Assembly (NCBI GenBank): GCA_025462885.1
Contig: JAOAPN010000002.1
Span: forward strand, 372,001-436,000
Direction of reading: 5' to 3'
Length of the DNA stretch: 64,000 nt
Source of the DNA: Acidobacteriaceae bacterium
GTDB lineage: Bacteria > Acidobacteriota > Terriglobia > Terriglobales > Acidobacteriaceae
Below, piece by piece: positions 40,282 through 50,618 of the stretch. Position numbers and translations under genes: made by a program. The notes under the pieces are model-generated. The model did no database searches, was not told the DNA's origin, and saw only the letters and a list, made by a program, of their open reading frames with translations. How positions within the stretch are numbered: the first letter of the stretch is position 1; each line of letters begins with the position of its first letter.

Positions 40282-42249
40282 TTATTTTTGTTTGATGATC
40301 TCCGCCAGGGCATGCATGCGGTCTGCGTCGGCCGGGGTTGCGGCCGTGCTTGCATCCTTGTCGAGACTGGTGGCGATGACCTTCAGTTCCTTGGTCTTCT
40401 TCTTGTCGATTGCCGCATTAAGCGCCGTCACCTTCTCCGGTGTCAGAGCGTTGCTGCGGGCGAGCTGGTCGATGTAGGCGCGGGCCGTAATGAAGTTCTG
40501 CGGCCACACGATCTTCGGCTGGTTCTGGACGTTGAGCTCGGCAAGATGGACCTGGGCGGCTGCGTCCAGTTCGTTTTGCGTGAGGTACTTGCTGGGCAGT
40601 AGTTTCAGCACGTCGATACCGCGTGCCATCTCGGAGCCGAAGATGTAGCCGTTGTAGTAGTAGGACGACCACTGTCCGCCCCCGGCACGCCGGCCGCCGA
40701 CGCCGATGGGCCCGCGATCGAAGAAGGCGATCTCGTAGGGATGCGTAGCGTCGGTGAAGTCCATGACCGACACGCCACCCTGATACCAGGACTGCACCAG
40801 GATGTTGCGTCCCGGAACCGGGACAAGTGAACCGTTGTGGGCCACGCAGTTTTCAAACTCGGATTGCGGGGCGGGCATCTTGTAGTACGAAGCCAGGGTG
40901 AGTTTGCCCTTGTCCAGTTTGAAGATGGCGTCCGCGCCCCAGTTCATGGGATCGCTGTCGCGGCACCGTGCCTGACCGCCGCCGCCCCACTCATCGGTGA
41001 AGAGCAGCGTCTTGCCGTCATTGGCGAAGTTGGCGGAGTGCCAGAAGGCATAGTTTGGATCGGTGACAGCATCGAGACGCTTGGGGTGGACGGGGTCGGA
41101 GATGTCCAGCAGGATGCCGTTGCCGGAGCAGGCACCGGCAGCGAGACCCAGGGAAGAGAAGACGGTGATGTCGTGGCAGCCGCGGGTCGCCGAGGTGGTC
41201 TGCGTGCCTTCGCCGTGGTTGCCGCCCTTCCAGAGAGCGTTGATCTCTCCGGTCTGCGGATCGGAGAAGATGCGGGGGCTGTTGACGACCTTTGCCAGCT
41301 CGGGATGCGCGATCGGCACTTTGATTACGACGATGGTAAAGAGCGCAGTGTTCGGGTCATCTTCCTTGCCGGTGCATCCGTTGAGCTCTTCCCCTGCACG
41401 CACCGGGGCAGAGCCTGAGACGTAGAGGTAGACGTTGTCCTTATCCTTCGGATCGACCAAAAGCGTATGGGTGTGCGAACCGCGGCAGGTCTGGACGTCG
41501 ACGATCTGCTTCGGCTTGGTGATGTCGCTGATGTCGAAGATTCGGACGCCCTTGATGCGGTCCGGGCTGGCCGGGTCCGGCGGACGCTGCGCGCGTGCGG
41601 GAGGAGTCGCTGCTGCTCCTGGGACGGTGGGTGGAACGTTGGCCAGGACATCGGCCGACGGAGGCGTTTGGCCCGGTGCTACAGGAAGACCCTGGGTGCC
41701 GCAGTCGAGCCGTCCGTTCGCTGCTTCGACCGACATGAAGAGGAGATGCCCGTAGACGGAGACGTCGCCCTGACCACCGGGGCAGACAACGGAGGTCACC
41801 AGCTTGATCTTCGCGGGGTCGGAGATGTCGTAGAAGTTGATGCCGAGATAGTTGCCGGAGAAGAGATATTTGCCACTAAAGGCGAGATCCGAATTGGTGC
41901 CACCGTAGCTTGGACCGCGTGGGCCAGTCCCTCGCGGTGCGCCGGGAGCGGGTGGCGGTGGGACCGGTGCGGCGTTGGCTGCGGCGATCGCTTCGAGATC
42001 CGGGGCGAAGCTGCCTGGCTTCGGTGTGGTGACGACCAGCTCGAGACCGGAGGACGCCACGCCTGCGTCATACAGTCCGCCCTTGAGTCCTACGCGCGGA
42101 TCGTCCGCTCCGGTGCGTGGATTGACGAAGACCGTGGGTGCTGTCTGTGCGAGTGCGACTCCGGCACCCAGTGTCGAACAGCAGAGCGAAAAGGCAAACG
42201 CGCGTTGCAACGTACGGCGCGACGAGAGAGAGGCGAGGCTGAAAATCAT
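40282..42249 (-). CDS. Secreted LVIVD-repeat protein
   Basis: A 655-residue exported protein with a signal peptide (about 1-35, ending VALAQ). Several repeats contain the pattern FYDISDPAK, IFDISDITKP, LLDISDPVHPK and VMDFTDATHPY, the LVIVD repeat that builds a propeller-like fold on the cell surface. A Pro/Ala-rich insert lies near residue 200. The C-terminal ~80 residues are helical with many Lys. AAGGAG precedes the ATG. It is coupled by an ATGA overlap to the DUF305 gene upstream and forms an operon with it and the TonB-dependent receptor. The function is unknown; surface metal or ligand handling is likely from context. Confidence 0.82.
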   Translation of the reverse strand: MIFSLASLSSRRTLQRAFAFSLCCSTLGAGVALAQTAPTVFVNPRTGADDPRVGLKGGLYDAGVASSGLELVVTTPKPGSFAPDLEAIAAANAAPVPPPPAPGAPRGTGPRGPSYGGTNSDLAFSGKYLFSGNYLGINFYDISDPAKIKLVTSVVCPGGQGDVSVYGHLLFMSVEAANGRLDCGTQGLPVAPGQTPPSADVLANVPPTVPGAAATPPARAQRPPDPASPDRIKGVRIFDISDITKPKQIVDVQTCRGSHTHTLLVDPKDKDNVYLYVSGSAPVRAGEELNGCTGKEDDPNTALFTIVVIKVPIAHPELAKVVNSPRIFSDPQTGEINALWKGGNHGEGTQTTSATRGCHDITVFSSLGLAAGACSGNGILLDISDPVHPKRLDAVTDPNYAFWHSANFANDGKTLLFTDEWGGGGQARCRDSDPMNWGADAIFKLDKGKLTLASYYKMPAPQSEFENCVAHNGSLVPVPGRNILVQSWYQGGVSVMDFTDATHPYEIAFFDRGPIGVGGRRAGGGQWSSYYYNGYIFGSEMARGIDVLKLLPSKYLTQNELDAAAQVHLAELNVQNQPKIVWPQNFITARAYIDQLARSNALTPEKVTALNAAIDKKKTKELKVIATSLDKDASTAATPADADRMHALAEIIKQK

Positions 42250-43025
42250 TGTTTCTCCTTAGCTAACATGTGCCGCATAATGTCGATTTCTGCTTGCTGC
42301 GTGTTGTCGACGTCCGAGGTGAAGTCGAACAGGACGGGATCCTGGCCGGCGCCGGGGGTGTCGAAGAGCTGCTTCACCATCGAGAGTGCACCGGTATGGT
42401 GCTGGATCATTCCGGTGAGGAAGAGATGGTCGAACTCCGGCCCGGTCGCCTTCCGGAGTGCGTCCATCTGTTGAGGAGTCAGCATGCCGGGCATCGCGGG
42501 CATGGAATCCATCGCCATGTGATCCATGCCAGCCATCTTGCTGTGGTCCATCCCGCTGTGATCCATTCCAGTCATGCCCGCCATGTGATCCATCGCAGGC
42601 TTGTCGGAGAGAGGAATGCCGCGGTCTGCAAGCCAGCGCTTCATGAAGCCCATCTCGTCGGTCTGCGAGATGCTGATGCGCTTGCCCAATTCCAGAAGAT
42701 CCTGGTTGTGGCTTCGGCTGGGCATAAGGGTGGTCATCTCAACGGCCTGACCGTGATGCATGATCATGCCGCGCATGAAAGCGATGTCCGCATCGGAGGG
42801 GCTGCGGAAAGGAGCGGCAGGGGTGCCTGGTGGTAGAACTTTGGTTTGCTGCCCCGGGGCACCCGGCTGCACCGTTACCGGGCCTTCGGGTGTCGCCGTT
42901 GTCTGCTGGCAAAAGCCTGCTGTCACGCTTAAGCAAAACAGTGCTGCTGAAGCAAGGCCAAGTCCAGATCGCATTTTTGAAGCGCGTCCGGACTTGGATG
43001 GGCCGTGGTACGTGGATAAAGGCAT
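42246..43025 (-). CDS. DUF305 (CopM-like) Met/His-rich metal-binding protein
   Basis: A 259-residue exported protein with two DUF305 halves, each with an HH pair (His90-His91 and His209-His210) in the pattern MIMHHGQAV and MIQHHTGAL. Between them residues 145-181 are almost wholly Met, His and Asp (repeats of GMDH). Copper- or silver-binding CopM proteins have this composition. The N-terminus has a long basic region then a hydrophobic signal (LGLASAALFCLS); the start could also be Met18 (42974). It begins 25 bp after the receptor stop and overlaps the LVIVD gene by four bases. It may be a periplasmic metal binder for the receptor operon. Confidence 0.85.
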   Translation of the reverse strand: MPLSTYHGPSKSGRASKMRSGLGLASAALFCLSVTAGFCQQTTATPEGPVTVQPGAPGQQTKVLPPGTPAAPFRSPSDADIAFMRGMIMHHGQAVEMTTLMPSRSHNQDLLELGKRISISQTDEMGFMKRWLADRGIPLSDKPAMDHMAGMTGMDHSGMDHSKMAGMDHMAMDSMPAMPGMLTPQQMDALRKATGPEFDHLFLTGMIQHHTGALSMVKQLFDTPGAGQDPVLFDFTSDVDNTQQAEIDIMRHMLAKEKQ

Positions 43026-43050
43026 CCTGAATCATTCCTTGATGGTTGGT

Positions 43051-46000
43051 TTAGAAGGTGAGTTTGAGCGCGAACTGAACATTGAAGGGCTCGCCGTAGC
43101 CGATGCCTGGTGCTCCGGAGCCGTTGCGAGTCTGGGTGATGAGGCCGAAGGTGCTGCTGGTGATATTCGTGACGCTCGGGTTGGCAAAGTTATTGAAGTT
43201 GAATACGTTGAAGATTTCAGCGCGCAGTTCGGACATGACCTTCTCAGTGATCGGAGTGTGCTTGAACAGCGAGACGTCGATCGTTCTGAAGTTGGGACCA
43301 TAATACGCATCGCGTCGCTCGTTGCCGTAGGTGCCGGCATCTGGAATCGTGAAGGAGGAGTTATTTGCGTTGGTCATCCAACGATATTGGCGACCTGTTG
43401 CGGTGCTGGTTGCAAGTTGAAGGCCGGTGTAAGGATTGGAACCGGGAACTACGTTCGGACGATCCTTAAGTTGGCCGGTCTTGCTGTTGTCAGTGCTGAC
43501 GAGCGGGCTGATCGGGAGCCCGGTTGAGTAGGTGTAAAGCGCGTTGACCTGGAAGCCCTTAGTAATACGCGGCATCGCATGCCATAACTGGGGAATAGTG
43601 TAGTAGGCGTAACCATTCAGCGTATGACGGGCGTCAAAGGTGCTCGGGCCGTAGTCCTGACGAAGGTTGTAGCTGTTCATGGGAGTGGTGGAAGACGAAC
43701 CATTATCCATGGCCTTGCCCCAGGTGTAGTTCAGGGTGGTCTGTACTCCGTGCCATGCCGCCTGCTTGACCGTGGCCTGCAGGGAGTTGTAGTTCGAAGA
43801 CGAGCCGAAGTTCAACTGGTTGATACCCAGCAATGGTTTGCCGACGTAGGTCGCGTTCTCGTTGGGGAATGATGTTTGTGTGTAAGGGCGGACACTGGCG
43901 GTCGCCGTTCCGTTGGCAACAGGCTGGTTGATGTCATACAGCACCGAGAGCCGGCGGCCCTGACTGCCAACATAGCCCAGGGTGAACATGGTTGTTCTGG
44001 AGAGCTGCTGCTCGATACCGAGGCTGAAGACTTCGGCGTATGGCATCTTGAAGTTCTGGTTTACGCCGAAGGCACCAACTTGAGGAGCGGCTGCGCCCGC
44101 GAAAAGGGGAGTCGCTGTGTTCGCCTGCCAGGTCAGATTCGACGCATTGAAGATGGCTGCGGCGTCGGGTCCAGCAGGATTGTTTTGCGCGTAGTTGGCA
44201 CCACCATTGGTGGTTACACCCGTAGCCCAACTGCTCATTGCGGGGAAGTCGTAGAAGATGCCAAAGGAACCGCGCACGACGGTCATATTGTTGTCCAGCG
44301 GAGAGTATGAAAAACCGACCCGAGGCGCGATCGCAGTGTAGTAGTTCGGATAGAGTCCAAGCTGAAAGCCAGGGGTCGGGCCGGGGACGAAGCCGTAGAC
44401 ATTGTTCTTTTCAGCAGTCAGTACGCCTGGAATGGTGTATCGAACACCGTAGTTGATGTTCAATTTCCTGGTTACCTGAAAACTATCCGAGGCCCATAGA
44501 TCTTCCGTATTCAAGGTCCACACACGTTGAGCGTTTCCCTGAAGGAGCCGAGCCCCAGACGAGTTGGTGGGAGTGCCATTCAAGAAGTCCGCCACATAGC
44601 TGAGCGAATTGCATGTGCCGGAGGTTGAAATGCCGAGCGCGGTGCAATAGGCCAGGGCCTGAGCGTTTGCCGTTGAACCCGCGGTGCATGCGCCGGTGGC
44701 CGCTGCACATGCCGCTGCGCACGCCGCTCCCGATCCGGTCGTACTGCATGCAGTCTTTGCCGCGGCGGAGACTGGAACAGCAAACCAGGTGCCGCGTGTC
44801 CCATCGAAGGTAAAAGTGCCGCGTGAGCTTGAGAAATAGAGCTGGTTTACGTTGGAGTGACGAAACTCCCCGCCGAACTTGAGATTATGTTTGCCGATCG
44901 TCCAATGAAAGTTGTCGGTGATGTGGCCGGTAACGTCTGTACGACCCGATGGCTGGGTGGCACCACTGATGTCGAAGCCGCTTACGGTGATGGTTGGCGC
45001 TCCCGCTGCGACGACAGGGTTCGTGATGCCGAGGTTCAGACCGGCATTGGCTTGCGGGTAAAAGTTCTGGCTTGCGTCGTTGAACGTCTGGAGAAAGTAA
45101 TTAGTCGCGAGAGTGACCTGGTTGAGTACATGGCTGGTAAAGATATAGCTATGCACGACCGAGAAGTTATGGATGTGCATCGGCGCAGTCTGGAAGTATT
45201 GAGCAAAGTTGGAACCGGTCGGTGCCGTTTGCTTACCCGTCGTCCCAAGGTAGCGAAGCGATACGGTCTGCTTATCGCTGAAGTGATGATCGAGTTTGAT
45301 GATGCCGTTGTAGCTGTTGTAGTTGGAAGTTCCCTGGGCAAAATAGTTGCTGGTTCCAAATGGAGCGGCTCTGGAATCTGCTGGAAACAGAAGCTTGTAG
45401 AGATTGGCGCTGAGCTGGTTTGGATTCAGCCCGTAGTTCTTGATGTAAGAGGTAGCAGACGCAAGCCACGCATCGGAGAGGACGGTGTCGGTCAGGGCGG
45501 TATTGGCTTTGGCAATTTGAATCTCGCCTGCGGTGAAGAGGAATGTGTGGTCCTTCCAGATCGGACCGCCGAGCGTGAAGCCTCCCTGATGATTGCGGAT
45601 GAGGGCCTTATGGCTGCCGACCGGTGCGACGGGAGAGATGGCGGCGAAGTACTCGTTGCGATCAAAGTAAAAGACGTCGCCGTGGATCTTGTTCGTGCCC
45701 GATTTGAGCACCATGTTCGAGTTGGCGCCGGCGTTGCGACCCTGGTCAGCTTCACCGGCAGACTGCATCGAAAACTGGTCGATCGCTTCGATCGGGATAA
45801 GGCCGCCCGCAACACTCGCGATACCGCCCTGATTGGAGGCAACAATTCCCAGCCAGGGGTCCACGTTATCAGCACCATCGACTTGATAATTGATGCTTGC
45901 GACACGCGATCCATTGACCGAGTTGGTCAACGCCGCAACGCCGGGGGCAAACTTCACCATTTGGGTAAAGTTGCGCCCGTTCATCGGCATCTCTTGGACC

Positions 46001-46425
46001 GATTTGGAGTCAATAACTGCAACGAGTGAGCTTGAGGTCGTGTCCGTCTGGATGGCATTGGCGGTAACGTCGATAACGGTATTCTCCGCGCCAACGTTCA
46101 GTTCTACCTTGATCGTAGTGACCTTCGTTACGGCGACGTCGATGCTATCGATCTTCTTCGTTGAGAAGCCGGGGAGCGAGACAGTGAGTTGGTAGATGCC
46201 AACCGGAAGCTCTGGAAAGAGAAACTCGCCAGCGCTACCTGACTTTCCGTTTTGTGCAAAGCCAGTCGCTGGGTTACTCAGTTGAATCGCTGCGCCGGAG
46301 ACGACTGCTCCCTGTGAATCGGTCACACTCCCGGAGACCGTCCCGCGAAAGGTCTGCGAAAAAGCGGCAGAGGTAAAGAACAAGACGAGAAACAACGATA
46401 GGGATTTCATCCAAGCCTTCTGCAT
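43051..46425 (-). CDS. Oar-like TonB-dependent receptor
   Basis: An 1124-residue outer-membrane receptor. It has a signal peptide (about 1-23), then a carboxypeptidase-regulatory-like domain (about 27-110, GSVTDSQGAVVSGA), a plug domain (about 115-300) and a long beta-barrel ending in Phe (LKLTF). Such receptors take up unknown substrates using TonB. Around residue 555-600 an extracellular loop holds an unusual cluster of Cys among Ala. GGAG precedes the ATG. It leads an operon with the DUF305 and LVIVD genes, so the substrate may be a metal complex. A very similar receptor runs divergently at 47372. Confidence 0.92.
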   Translation of the reverse strand: MQKAWMKSLSLFLVLFFTSAAFSQTFRGTVSGSVTDSQGAVVSGAAIQLSNPATGFAQNGKSGSAGEFLFPELPVGIYQLTVSLPGFSTKKIDSIDVAVTKVTTIKVELNVGAENTVIDVTANAIQTDTTSSSLVAVIDSKSVQEMPMNGRNFTQMVKFAPGVAALTNSVNGSRVASINYQVDGADNVDPWLGIVASNQGGIASVAGGLIPIEAIDQFSMQSAGEADQGRNAGANSNMVLKSGTNKIHGDVFYFDRNEYFAAISPVAPVGSHKALIRNHQGGFTLGGPIWKDHTFLFTAGEIQIAKANTALTDTVLSDAWLASATSYIKNYGLNPNQLSANLYKLLFPADSRAAPFGTSNYFAQGTSNYNSYNGIIKLDHHFSDKQTVSLRYLGTTGKQTAPTGSNFAQYFQTAPMHIHNFSVVHSYIFTSHVLNQVTLATNYFLQTFNDASQNFYPQANAGLNLGITNPVVAAGAPTITVSGFDISGATQPSGRTDVTGHITDNFHWTIGKHNLKFGGEFRHSNVNQLYFSSSRGTFTFDGTRGTWFAVPVSAAAKTACSTTGSGAACAAACAAATGACTAGSTANAQALAYCTALGISTSGTCNSLSYVADFLNGTPTNSSGARLLQGNAQRVWTLNTEDLWASDSFQVTRKLNINYGVRYTIPGVLTAEKNNVYGFVPGPTPGFQLGLYPNYYTAIAPRVGFSYSPLDNNMTVVRGSFGIFYDFPAMSSWATGVTTNGGANYAQNNPAGPDAAAIFNASNLTWQANTATPLFAGAAAPQVGAFGVNQNFKMPYAEVFSLGIEQQLSRTTMFTLGYVGSQGRRLSVLYDINQPVANGTATASVRPYTQTSFPNENATYVGKPLLGINQLNFGSSSNYNSLQATVKQAAWHGVQTTLNYTWGKAMDNGSSSTTPMNSYNLRQDYGPSTFDARHTLNGYAYYTIPQLWHAMPRITKGFQVNALYTYSTGLPISPLVSTDNSKTGQLKDRPNVVPGSNPYTGLQLATSTATGRQYRWMTNANNSSFTIPDAGTYGNERRDAYYGPNFRTIDVSLFKHTPITEKVMSELRAEIFNVFNFNNFANPSVTNITSSTFGLITQTRNGSGAPGIGYGEPFNVQFALKLTF

Positions 46426-47371
46426 TGACGCTCCAGTGCTGCGAATGGGATGTGATGACTTTGAGGTGCAAGAATCCGTCAGCCCGTGAGAGGGGCTTGT
46501 GTGTGTGGCTAACGATTTGGTGGGACTAGAGCCTGTCGCCAGGTCTAACGAAGCAGTTCGACCACTTGAAAGTGGTTCTGATCACTCAGTTGGAACAACA
46601 ACATCGATCTTCGAAACAGCACCGTAGTTGAGTTCTATAGGGCATGGGAGGGGATAAAGTCGTTCGCAACGATCAACTACGGCTGTAATGCGAGACCTGT
46701 ACTTCAGAACGGCCATAAATTCGGAGCCGTCAAATATTAATAGGAGGTAGTGATTCAAGAGATACTGCCAATAGAGCGTTACGTCAATAAAAATGTTTGA
46801 TTGATTTGATTTTTCTATCGACCGAGCCAGAATGGCCTTTGCCCGAAGCTAAGGCTTTGCATGCCGGCTGTGGGGCATCGCAATCTTCCGGGGATCCAAG
46901 GTCACTTTCCTTTAGCTTTATATCTTCTGATTTCGGATCCAGACTGGGCGAATTCAATGTTGTCCGCCTCTGACCTGCCGAGCTTATAGGGTGCCACTCA
47001 TTGGCAGGAGAACCACTTTTCTCCGACTAAGTATTTCTACTTAATCGAATGGGAAAAATTACTGACCTATATTTAATAGCTGTTACTCATATATACGGAG
47101 AGTCACGTCTAAAAAGGCGATTCGAGTTGACAGTATGAATATCTCGTGACATTTTCTACATATCAGATTCCATAAATTTGATCGGATGACACCCTGTCAG
47201 GTTCTATTTTTTAGGACGCTCTCTATGCAGAGGGTACTTTCCCGAAAGAAATAGATTTGAGGGATTTCTATGTGCAGTCTTTGCACAAAAGCGCAGGTGT
47301 ATCTGAAACGAATTCTTCTCTTGATTGGAATCACTCATTTCGCGGCGTCAGCTCTGTGGAGGATATTTCGC
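46426..47371. other. Long AT-rich gap between divergent receptors
   Basis: About 945 bp, A+T-rich beside its neighbours, with no credible gene. The two receptor starts point outward, so it must hold both promoters. A small inverted repeat TGACA-CCC-TGTCA followed by a T-run is at 47187-47212, too weak to call a terminator. The composition and length suggest a junction between two acquired gene blocks. Confidence 0.5.
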
Positions 47372-50300
47372 ATGAAGAAAGTTCGCAGAATCTCTGTTGT
47401 ATTTTCCCTGTTCACGTTATGCGCTGTGATGGCTCACGCACAGACGACGGCTACGCTCACGGGCACCATTAAAGATCCACAAGGAGCGGTGCTGCCGGGC
47501 GCTTCCATTACTGTCCACTCTGTTGCGACAGGTGCAGATCGGACCACGCTGTCTGACAGCGTCGGAGACTATCTTGTCCCGTCACTGCAGCCGGGCGAGT
47601 ACACGGTGCAAGTCAAGATGGACGGTTTTGCGCTCTACACCGTAAAGAGCCTTGTGCTACAGGTCGATCAGAAAGCGGCGTTGCCGATCACGCTTGCGCT
47701 GGCCTCTGCGGGTGAGACCGTTCAGGTCGAGGGGACGGCTCCACTGATTGATGCAGCGTCCATCACCGTGGGTCAGGTTATCGATAAACAGACGGTGCAG
47801 GAGATCCCACTCAACGGCCGGCACTTTCTCGATCTGACTGTTCTTACGCCCGGTGGAGTGACTGCTCCTGCGAACGGCAACCTGACCTCTCCGAGTCGTG
47901 GCGTCGGTGCCTTTTCGTTTTTGACGGCAGGGAACCGGGACGACTCGGTGAACTTCCAGATCAACGGAATTAATCTGAATGACATCAGCAATGCTCAGAT
48001 CGTCTTCCAGCCTTCGATCAACACGACCTCTGAGGTGAAGATCAATAACTCCACCTTTTCTGCTGAGTATGGCCGTAACTCTGGCTCGATCGTGAACGTC
48101 AGTACCCGCTCCGGCACGAACAAATTTCATGGTGAAGTATTCGACTATGTCCGTAACAATTCATTCGATACACGCAATTGGTTCAATCCCAAAGGCACAG
48201 CGCAAAACTCGCTGAAGCGGAATAACTTTGGGGTTGCCCTCGGTGGTCCGCTGTGGCGCAACAAGACCTTCTTCTTTGCCAGCTATGAAGGTCTACGCCA
48301 GCAACAGGGACTTCAGACCACGGCGACGGTGCCTTCCGCGGCAGACCGCAACGGAACGACGAATGCAGTGAGCAAGGCATTGCTTACCTTGATGCCGACC
48401 GCAACCTCGGGCGCGAACACTTTCTCCGGCTCCGCGAACGGGCCAGTGACGATCGACCAGGGGACGATTGATCTGCAGCATATCTTCGGCGAGAAGGATA
48501 CCGTTCATGCCTTCTATGCCTACCAGAACGACGTGCGAACAGAGCCGACGACACAGGGAAACACGGTTCCTGGATTCGGCGATCACCGTCCTGGATATCG
48601 TCAGATTGGCACTCTCAACGAAACCCATATCTTTACACCGCGATTGGTCAACGAAGCTCGGCTTGGCTTCAATCGGGTCTTCGTTTCGTTTCTTGAAAAC
48701 TACGAACAGACCGGTGCCACGCTGGGGATGAATAATTTCCCGACTGGTGTTACCCCTGCTGCCGGTATCCCCTTTACGACCATCTCTGGTTTTACGGTTG
48801 CGATTGGAGGACCCGGCGGGTTCCCCTCGGGCCGCTATGACACTCTAGGGGTGCTTTCTAACACGGCTACTTACACGGCGGGCAAGCATTCCGTGAAGTT
48901 CGGCGGGGAGGCGCGGCGCTATCTCAATGCAAATTTCTCCGGTGATCCAGGGACGCTCGGCTTCGCTGCGACTCCCACCATCCTCAGCGCGACTGGGGCC
49001 ACGATACAGACTGCAAAGACGGCGATGCAGAACTTCCAGCAAGGTCTTGCGACGAGCTTCAGCATTACCCCGACGCCGACCACGAGCCGCATCTATGGGA
49101 ACGCAGTAGGGGCTTTCGTCATGGACAACTTCAAACTGACGGACCGCTTCATGATCGAAGCCGGTTTCCGTTTCGAGTGGTTCGGGACGCCCACCTTTGG
49201 CAATGCGAAGGCGGTCATTTTCGACTCGGCGGCTGTTACGTTGAATCAGATCGGGACCAACGGATACAACAGTCCTTACAAACAGAATTTCAACTACCAG
49301 CCACGGCTTGGATTTTCCTATGACGTGTTTGGAAATAGCAAAACTGTAGTTCGTGGCGCTTTCGGATACATGGTGGATCAGCCGCTCAGTGGCCTGGTCA
49401 CGGGGCTTTCAAGCAATCCGCCCTACACGGCTCGGGTGTCGTTCACGGCCGCCAGTGGAACCGCTACACTCACGAATACTGCCACGACTACGAACCTGCC
49501 TGCTATTTCAGTTTCGAATCTCTACGCCGCAGCTTCGGCTACTGCCATCAGTGTCAGCGCCGTGCAGCCGAACTATAAGAATGCATACACCGAGACCTTC
49601 AACCTGAATGTACAGACCGAACTGCCCTGGCATGTCGGCCTTACGGCAGGCTTCTACGGCTCTGTTGGCAAGCACCTTCGCAGCAGCCAGAACATCAACC
49701 AGATCTTTCCCACGACCAACGCACGCGCTTTCACGAGGATCTCGGCGAGCAGCCCCATCGCTCCGAACGCTGCAATCAATGCCAACGTCACGCAGGCGTC
49801 GAGCAATGGAATTTCCAACTACAACGCATTCTGGCTGAACGCTCGCAAAAATGCTGGCCGTGGTCTGCAGTTCGGACTTACATGGCAGTACAGTAAATCC
49901 ATGGATCTTGGGTCGACTGCCGGTACGAGCTTCACCGATATTACGCAGCCTCGGCTGAACTACGCACTGTCGGACTTCGATCTACGTCATCGCATCTCTG
50001 GAAACGGCATCTATGCGTTGCCATTCAAGGGAAATCGTTTTGTCGAGGGCTTCCGGGTTGCCGGCATTGTGCAGTGGCAGACCGGCAATCCTCTGAATAT
50101 CACCACGACCTCAACCTACACTGGAACTACGGGCGTGCAACATCCGAATCTGATCGGCGCGATTCCCTATACGAAGCAATATACCGCCTCGGGTACTGTC
50201 AATTGGTTCGCCAATCCTGCGGGGAGTGTGTGTGCCACTGCAACTGCCGGCTGCACCTTCCAGCTTCCGTCGACGGGCTTTGGCAATATGGGCCGAAACG

Positions 50301-50548
50301 CAGCGAGGGGTCCCGGCTTCGCGGATGTCGATGCCTCGCTCTATAAAGATACGAAGATCTTTGAGGGGCTGACGTTCCAGCTTCGCCTGGATGTCTTCGA
50401 TGTTCTCAACCATCCCAGCTTCAGCAACCCTGGCACGAGTGCCACCGTTGGCTCGGCGTCGTTCGGTGTGATCACTGCGACGCGTTTTCCTGTCGGCGAC
50501 CTCGGCTCCTCAAGACAACTGCAGATCGCGGGTAAGTTCGTCTTCTAG
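47372..50548 (+). CDS. Oar-like TonB-dependent receptor
   Basis: A 1058-residue outer-membrane receptor of the same type as 43051-46425 and 55288-58824. A signal peptide (about 1-24, ending AHAQ) is followed by a carboxypeptidase-regulatory-like domain (about 27-110, TIKDPQGAVLPGAS), a plug (about 120-260, with EIPLNGRHF) and a barrel ending FVF. The ATG at 47372 has GGAGG upstream. An M28 peptidase gene starts 70 bp downstream on the same strand, so the pair may import and cut peptides. The substrate is not known. Confidence 0.92.
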   Translation: MKKVRRISVVFSLFTLCAVMAHAQTTATLTGTIKDPQGAVLPGASITVHSVATGADRTTLSDSVGDYLVPSLQPGEYTVQVKMDGFALYTVKSLVLQVDQKAALPITLALASAGETVQVEGTAPLIDAASITVGQVIDKQTVQEIPLNGRHFLDLTVLTPGGVTAPANGNLTSPSRGVGAFSFLTAGNRDDSVNFQINGINLNDISNAQIVFQPSINTTSEVKINNSTFSAEYGRNSGSIVNVSTRSGTNKFHGEVFDYVRNNSFDTRNWFNPKGTAQNSLKRNNFGVALGGPLWRNKTFFFASYEGLRQQQGLQTTATVPSAADRNGTTNAVSKALLTLMPTATSGANTFSGSANGPVTIDQGTIDLQHIFGEKDTVHAFYAYQNDVRTEPTTQGNTVPGFGDHRPGYRQIGTLNETHIFTPRLVNEARLGFNRVFVSFLENYEQTGATLGMNNFPTGVTPAAGIPFTTISGFTVAIGGPGGFPSGRYDTLGVLSNTATYTAGKHSVKFGGEARRYLNANFSGDPGTLGFAATPTILSATGATIQTAKTAMQNFQQGLATSFSITPTPTTSRIYGNAVGAFVMDNFKLTDRFMIEAGFRFEWFGTPTFGNAKAVIFDSAAVTLNQIGTNGYNSPYKQNFNYQPRLGFSYDVFGNSKTVVRGAFGYMVDQPLSGLVTGLSSNPPYTARVSFTAASGTATLTNTATTTNLPAISVSNLYAAASATAISVSAVQPNYKNAYTETFNLNVQTELPWHVGLTAGFYGSVGKHLRSSQNINQIFPTTNARAFTRISASSPIAPNAAINANVTQASSNGISNYNAFWLNARKNAGRGLQFGLTWQYSKSMDLGSTAGTSFTDITQPRLNYALSDFDLRHRISGNGIYALPFKGNRFVEGFRVAGIVQWQTGNPLNITTTSTYTGTTGVQHPNLIGAIPYTKQYTASGTVNWFANPAGSVCATATAGCTFQLPSTGFGNMGRNAARGPGFADVDASLYKDTKIFEGLTFQLRLDVFDVLNHPSFSNPGTSATVGSASFGVITATRFPVGDLGSSRQLQIAGKFVF

Positions 50549-50618
50549 TTTCATCAAAGCGTTGTGTCGCTGCTTCGGACACGTTATTCCATTTATGTAA
50601 TTTCAACCAGGAGAGATC

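Noticed and set aside
47187..47212. Terminator between the divergent receptors
   Set aside because: The stem TGACA/TGTCA is only five pairs with a three-base loop and the T-run is seven bases away.
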